From VRUE01 sp035554595 (lineage in GTDB: Bacteria; Actinomycetota; Thermoleophilia; Solirubrobacterales; 70-9), in contig DATMIH010000063.1 of the NCBI GenBank assembly GCA_035554595.1, positions 1 to 14,552 on the forward strand: a DNA stretch of 14,552 nt, read 5' to 3'. Below are positions 12,720-14,552 of this stretch, piece by piece; positions within the stretch are counted from its first letter, which is position 1, and the number at the start of each line of letters is the position of its first letter. Below the pieces are notes generated by a model. The model was not told the DNA's origin and searched no databases. It worked only from the letters and a program-made list of their open reading frames with translations. The position numbers were made by a program, and so were the translations under genes.

Positions 12720-13313
12720 TTGAAGAAAAAGGGACGACAGTTCGCGATCGGTCTGATCTCGGTCGTGGCGGCGGGGCTGCTGGCGGTCGGCTGTGGCTCC
12801 AGCGGCGGCGAATATGGCGGTCAGCACCCCGACTACGCCAAGGCCCTTGCGGGTGCCCCCGCACCCCTCGCCGCTCTTTATAAGGAAGCAGACCAGTTGC
12901 TGCCAGGTGGCTCGAGCGCCTTCGAACAGCGACTCACCGCGCTCAAGGGGTACCCGGTCGTGGTCAACCTCTGGGCCTCCTGGTGTGGGCCCTGCCGCTT
13001 CGAGTTCCCGCTGATGCAGAAGGCCTCCGCGAGCTACGGCAAGAAGGTCGCCTTCATCGGCGTCAACAGCCAGGACTCCAACGCCGGCGCCGAAACCTTC
13101 CTCGAAGAGGCGCCGGTCCCCTACCCGAGCTTCAGCGACGGCGATCGGGGGATCGCCGAGACGATCGGCACCGGCCGCGGCCTCCCCGCCACTGTTTTCT
13201 ATGACCGCCGCGGCGAAATCTGCTTCCTCAACAAGGGCACCTACAGCGAACAGGCCGAGTTGACGGCCGACATCCAGCGCTTCGCCCTGCGCGAAGAATG
13301 CGAAAGCGGATAA
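12720..13313 (+). CDS. TlpA/ResA-like thioredoxin-fold lipoprotein
   Basis: A 197-residue extracytoplasmic thiol-disulfide oxidoreductase. The N-terminus is a lipoprotein signal: basic MKKKGRQ, hydrophobic core, then LLAVGC with lipidated C25. The thioredoxin domain has VVNLWASWCGPC (81-92) with redox pair C89/C92 and the cis-proline segment GLPATVF (154-160). Insertion and length fit the TlpA/ResA/CcmG group, which reduces apocytochrome or other envelope proteins. With the Ccm genes in the same window, a role in cytochrome c maturation is plausible but not shown; it is not in that operon. Extra cysteines are C168 and C194. The start is TTG at 12720; AAGGA is too close to act as a normal Shine-Dalgarno, so a near-leaderless transcript is possible. 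nfeD follows after 7 bp. Confidence 0.9.
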   Translation: MKKKGRQFAIGLISVVAAGLLAVGCGSSGGEYGGQHPDYAKALAGAPAPLAALYKEADQLLPGGSSAFEQRLTALKGYPVVVNLWASWCGPCRFEFPLMQKASASYGKKVAFIGVNSQDSNAGAETFLEEAPVPYPSFSDGDRGIAETIGTGRGLPATVFYDRRGEICFLNKGTYSEQAELTADIQRFALREECESG

Positions 13314-13320
13314 TCGGATC

Positions 13321-13800
13321 ATGGACGCAGCCGTAGTCGTCGCCCTGATCGGCTTTGGCCTGCTGGCCGGTGAGCTGCTGCTCTCGACCGGCGGCGTGCT
13401 GGCGGCGCTGGGCGCGCTGGGCTTGATCGCCGGCGGGGTGCTGGCGCTGGAGTCCGATAGCAGCGCCGCCGACTATGTCGGCCCGGCCCTGATTGCGCTC
13501 GGCCTGCTCTCCCTCGTCGCTTTCTACTTCATTACTCGCAAGGTGATCGAGGCCCACCGCGACCAGCCGGTGCGCACCGGCACCGAGGAGCTGATCGGCT
13601 CGCTCGCCGAGGCGCGCAGCGACATCGATCCCGAGGGTCGGGTCTGGGCCGAGGGGACGGTCTGGAGCGCGCGCCTGGCCGACGGCGGGGCGCCGGTCCG
13701 GCTGGGGGATAGAGTCAGGGTCGATGCGGTGGACGGGCTGACCCTGGTGGTCCACCCCGAGCCGACACCCGCCGGCCAAGCCGAAGGAGGAGCAAGCTGA
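13321..13800 (+). CDS. NfeD-family membrane protein (short form)
   Basis: A 159-residue protein with two or three hydrophobic segments (about 3-20, 22-45 and 53-73) followed by a soluble OB-fold domain (about 88-147). The pattern LIGSLAEARSDIDPEGRVWAEGTVWSA is the NfeD C-terminal signature, although the usual second Gly after LIG is replaced. This is the short NfeD type without the serine-protease domain. Such proteins pair with SPFH proteins in the membrane, and the slipin gene follows with its ATG overlapping this TGA, so coupling is likely. AAGGAGG (13784-13790), which serves the slipin start, lies within this gene. Confidence 0.87.
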   Translation: MDAAVVVALIGFGLLAGELLLSTGGVLAALGALGLIAGGVLALESDSSAADYVGPALIALGLLSLVAFYFITRKVIEAHRDQPVRTGTEELIGSLAEARSDIDPEGRVWAEGTVWSARLADGGAPVRLGDRVRVDAVDGLTLVVHPEPTPAGQAEGGAS

Positions 13801-14552
13801 TGGCAGCAGCACTCGGAGTCCTGATCATCATCGCCTTCTTCGTCGTGATCGCGCTCGGCACCTCGGTGCGGGTGCTGCGCGAGTACGAGCGCGGCGTGAT
13901 CTTCCGCCTCGGCCGGCTGATCGCCACCAAGGGACCCGGGCTGATCCTGCTGATCCCGCTGATCGACCGCATGGTCAAGGTCGACCTGCGCACCGTGACG
14001 CTGAACATTCCGCCGCAGGAGGTGATCACCCGCGACAACGTCCCGGCCAGCGTCAACGCCGTCGCCTACTTCCGCGTAGTCGACTCCAACCGGGCGATCG
14101 TCGAGGTCGAAAACTTCCTCATCGCCACCTCGCAGATTTCGCAGACGGCGCTGCGCTCGGTGCTCGGCAAGGCCGAGTTCGACCAGCTGCTCTCCGAGCG
14201 CGAGCGGCTCAACGAAGAGCTGCAGAAGATCATCGACGAGTCGACCGAGCCCTGGGGCGTGAAGGTGACCGCGGTCGAGATCAAGGACGTCGAAATCCCC
14301 GAGCAGATGCAGCGGGCGATCGCCCGCCAGGCCGCGGCCGAGCGCGAGCGCCGCGCCAAGATCATCAACTCCGAGGGCGAGTTCCAGGCGGCGCAGAAGC
14401 TCACCGACGCAGCCGACATCATCAGCACCAACCCGGCCTCGCTGCAGCTGCGCTACCTGCAGACGCTGCTGGAAATCGGCAGCAACCAGAACACCACCGT
14501 GGTCTTCCCGCTGCCGATGGACATGATCGAACCATTCCTCGGCGGCGAGCAG
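13800..14552 (+). CDS. Slipin (stomatin/prohibitin-like SPFH protein), 3' end cut by window
   Basis: 251 codons are visible with no stop before the window edge. An N-terminal membrane helix (3-22) precedes an SPFH domain with REYERGVIFRLGRL (27-40), GPGLILLIPLIDRMVKVDLRT (46-65), VITRDNVPASVNAVAYFRV (75-93) and IKDVEIPEQMQRAIARQAAAERERRAKIINSEGE (161-194), the standard slipin order. Slipins oligomerise in the membrane and organise microdomains, usually with an NfeD partner, which is the gene before. The ATG at 13800 overlaps the nfeD stop (TGATG) and has AAGGAGG nine bases ahead. The C-terminal FPLPMDMIEPFLG is near the usual family end, so few residues should be missing. Confidence 0.93.
   Translation, partial: MAAALGVLIIIAFFVVIALGTSVRVLREYERGVIFRLGRLIATKGPGLILLIPLIDRMVKVDLRTVTLNIPPQEVITRDNVPASVNAVAYFRVVDSNRAIVEVENFLIATSQISQTALRSVLGKAEFDQLLSERERLNEELQKIIDESTEPWGVKVTAVEIKDVEIPEQMQRAIARQAAAERERRAKIINSEGEFQAAQKLTDAADIISTNPASLQLRYLQTLLEIGSNQNTTVVFPLPMDMIEPFLGGEQ

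Noticed and set aside
12567..13322. Upstream extension of the helicase frame to 13322
   Set aside because: It would run antisense through the whole TlpA gene and its promoter; MAKTSEV at 12566 is a sufficient start and nothing conserved lies upstream.
1..14552. CRISPR array, transposase, toxin-antitoxin or phage genes
   Set aside because: No regularly spaced repeats, no DDE or recombinase motifs and no small toxin-like pairs were seen on either strand.

Overview
High-GC bacterial DNA, very probably an actinobacterium of the Thermoleophilia/Solirubrobacterales type. This placement is inferred from the gene set (Ccm-type heme export genes next to hemA-hemC-cobA/hemD), the protein style, the GTG/TTG starts and weak Shine-Dalgarno signals; no marker gene confirms it.

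Layout. (1) Positions 1-140 hold the tail of an unidentified plus-strand gene. (2) On the minus strand (2729 down to 159) lie a small secreted protein, a class I SAM methyltransferase and an ATP-grasp ligase of the L-amino-acid-ligase type. The last two form a compact pair whose junction carries an imperfect 62-bp tandem duplication with dyad symmetry. (3) On the plus strand (2784-9911) a long, probably co-transcribed run reads ccmA, ccmB, ccmC, ccmD-like, hemA, hemC, cobA-hemD fusion, birA. It joins heme export for cytochrome c maturation to the C5 tetrapyrrole pathway from glutamyl-tRNA to uroporphyrinogen III and precorrin-2, followed by biotin protein ligase. (4) On the minus strand a 919-residue DEAD/DEAH-type helicase (12566-9807) overlaps the 3' end of birA tail to tail. 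(5) On the plus strand (12720-14552) a TlpA-like thioredoxin lipoprotein, an NfeD-family membrane protein and a slipin (stomatin/SPFH, cut by the window edge) are tightly packed.

The most unusual signal is a series of palindromic elements in the hem part of the operon. Each of the three junctions hemA/hemC, hemC/cobA-hemD and cobA-hemD/birA is almost entirely a hairpin-forming element. The last two junctions are 52-nt copies of one another that run from just after one stop codon into the next start codon. Another long palindrome lies in frame inside birA, and a candidate related insertion lies inside the HemD domain. This resembles spread of small palindromic elements into both gene junctions and tolerant protein linkers. 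I do not recognise the family.

No tRNA, rRNA, CRISPR array, transposase or phage gene was seen, and there is no gene-free stretch over 300 bases.
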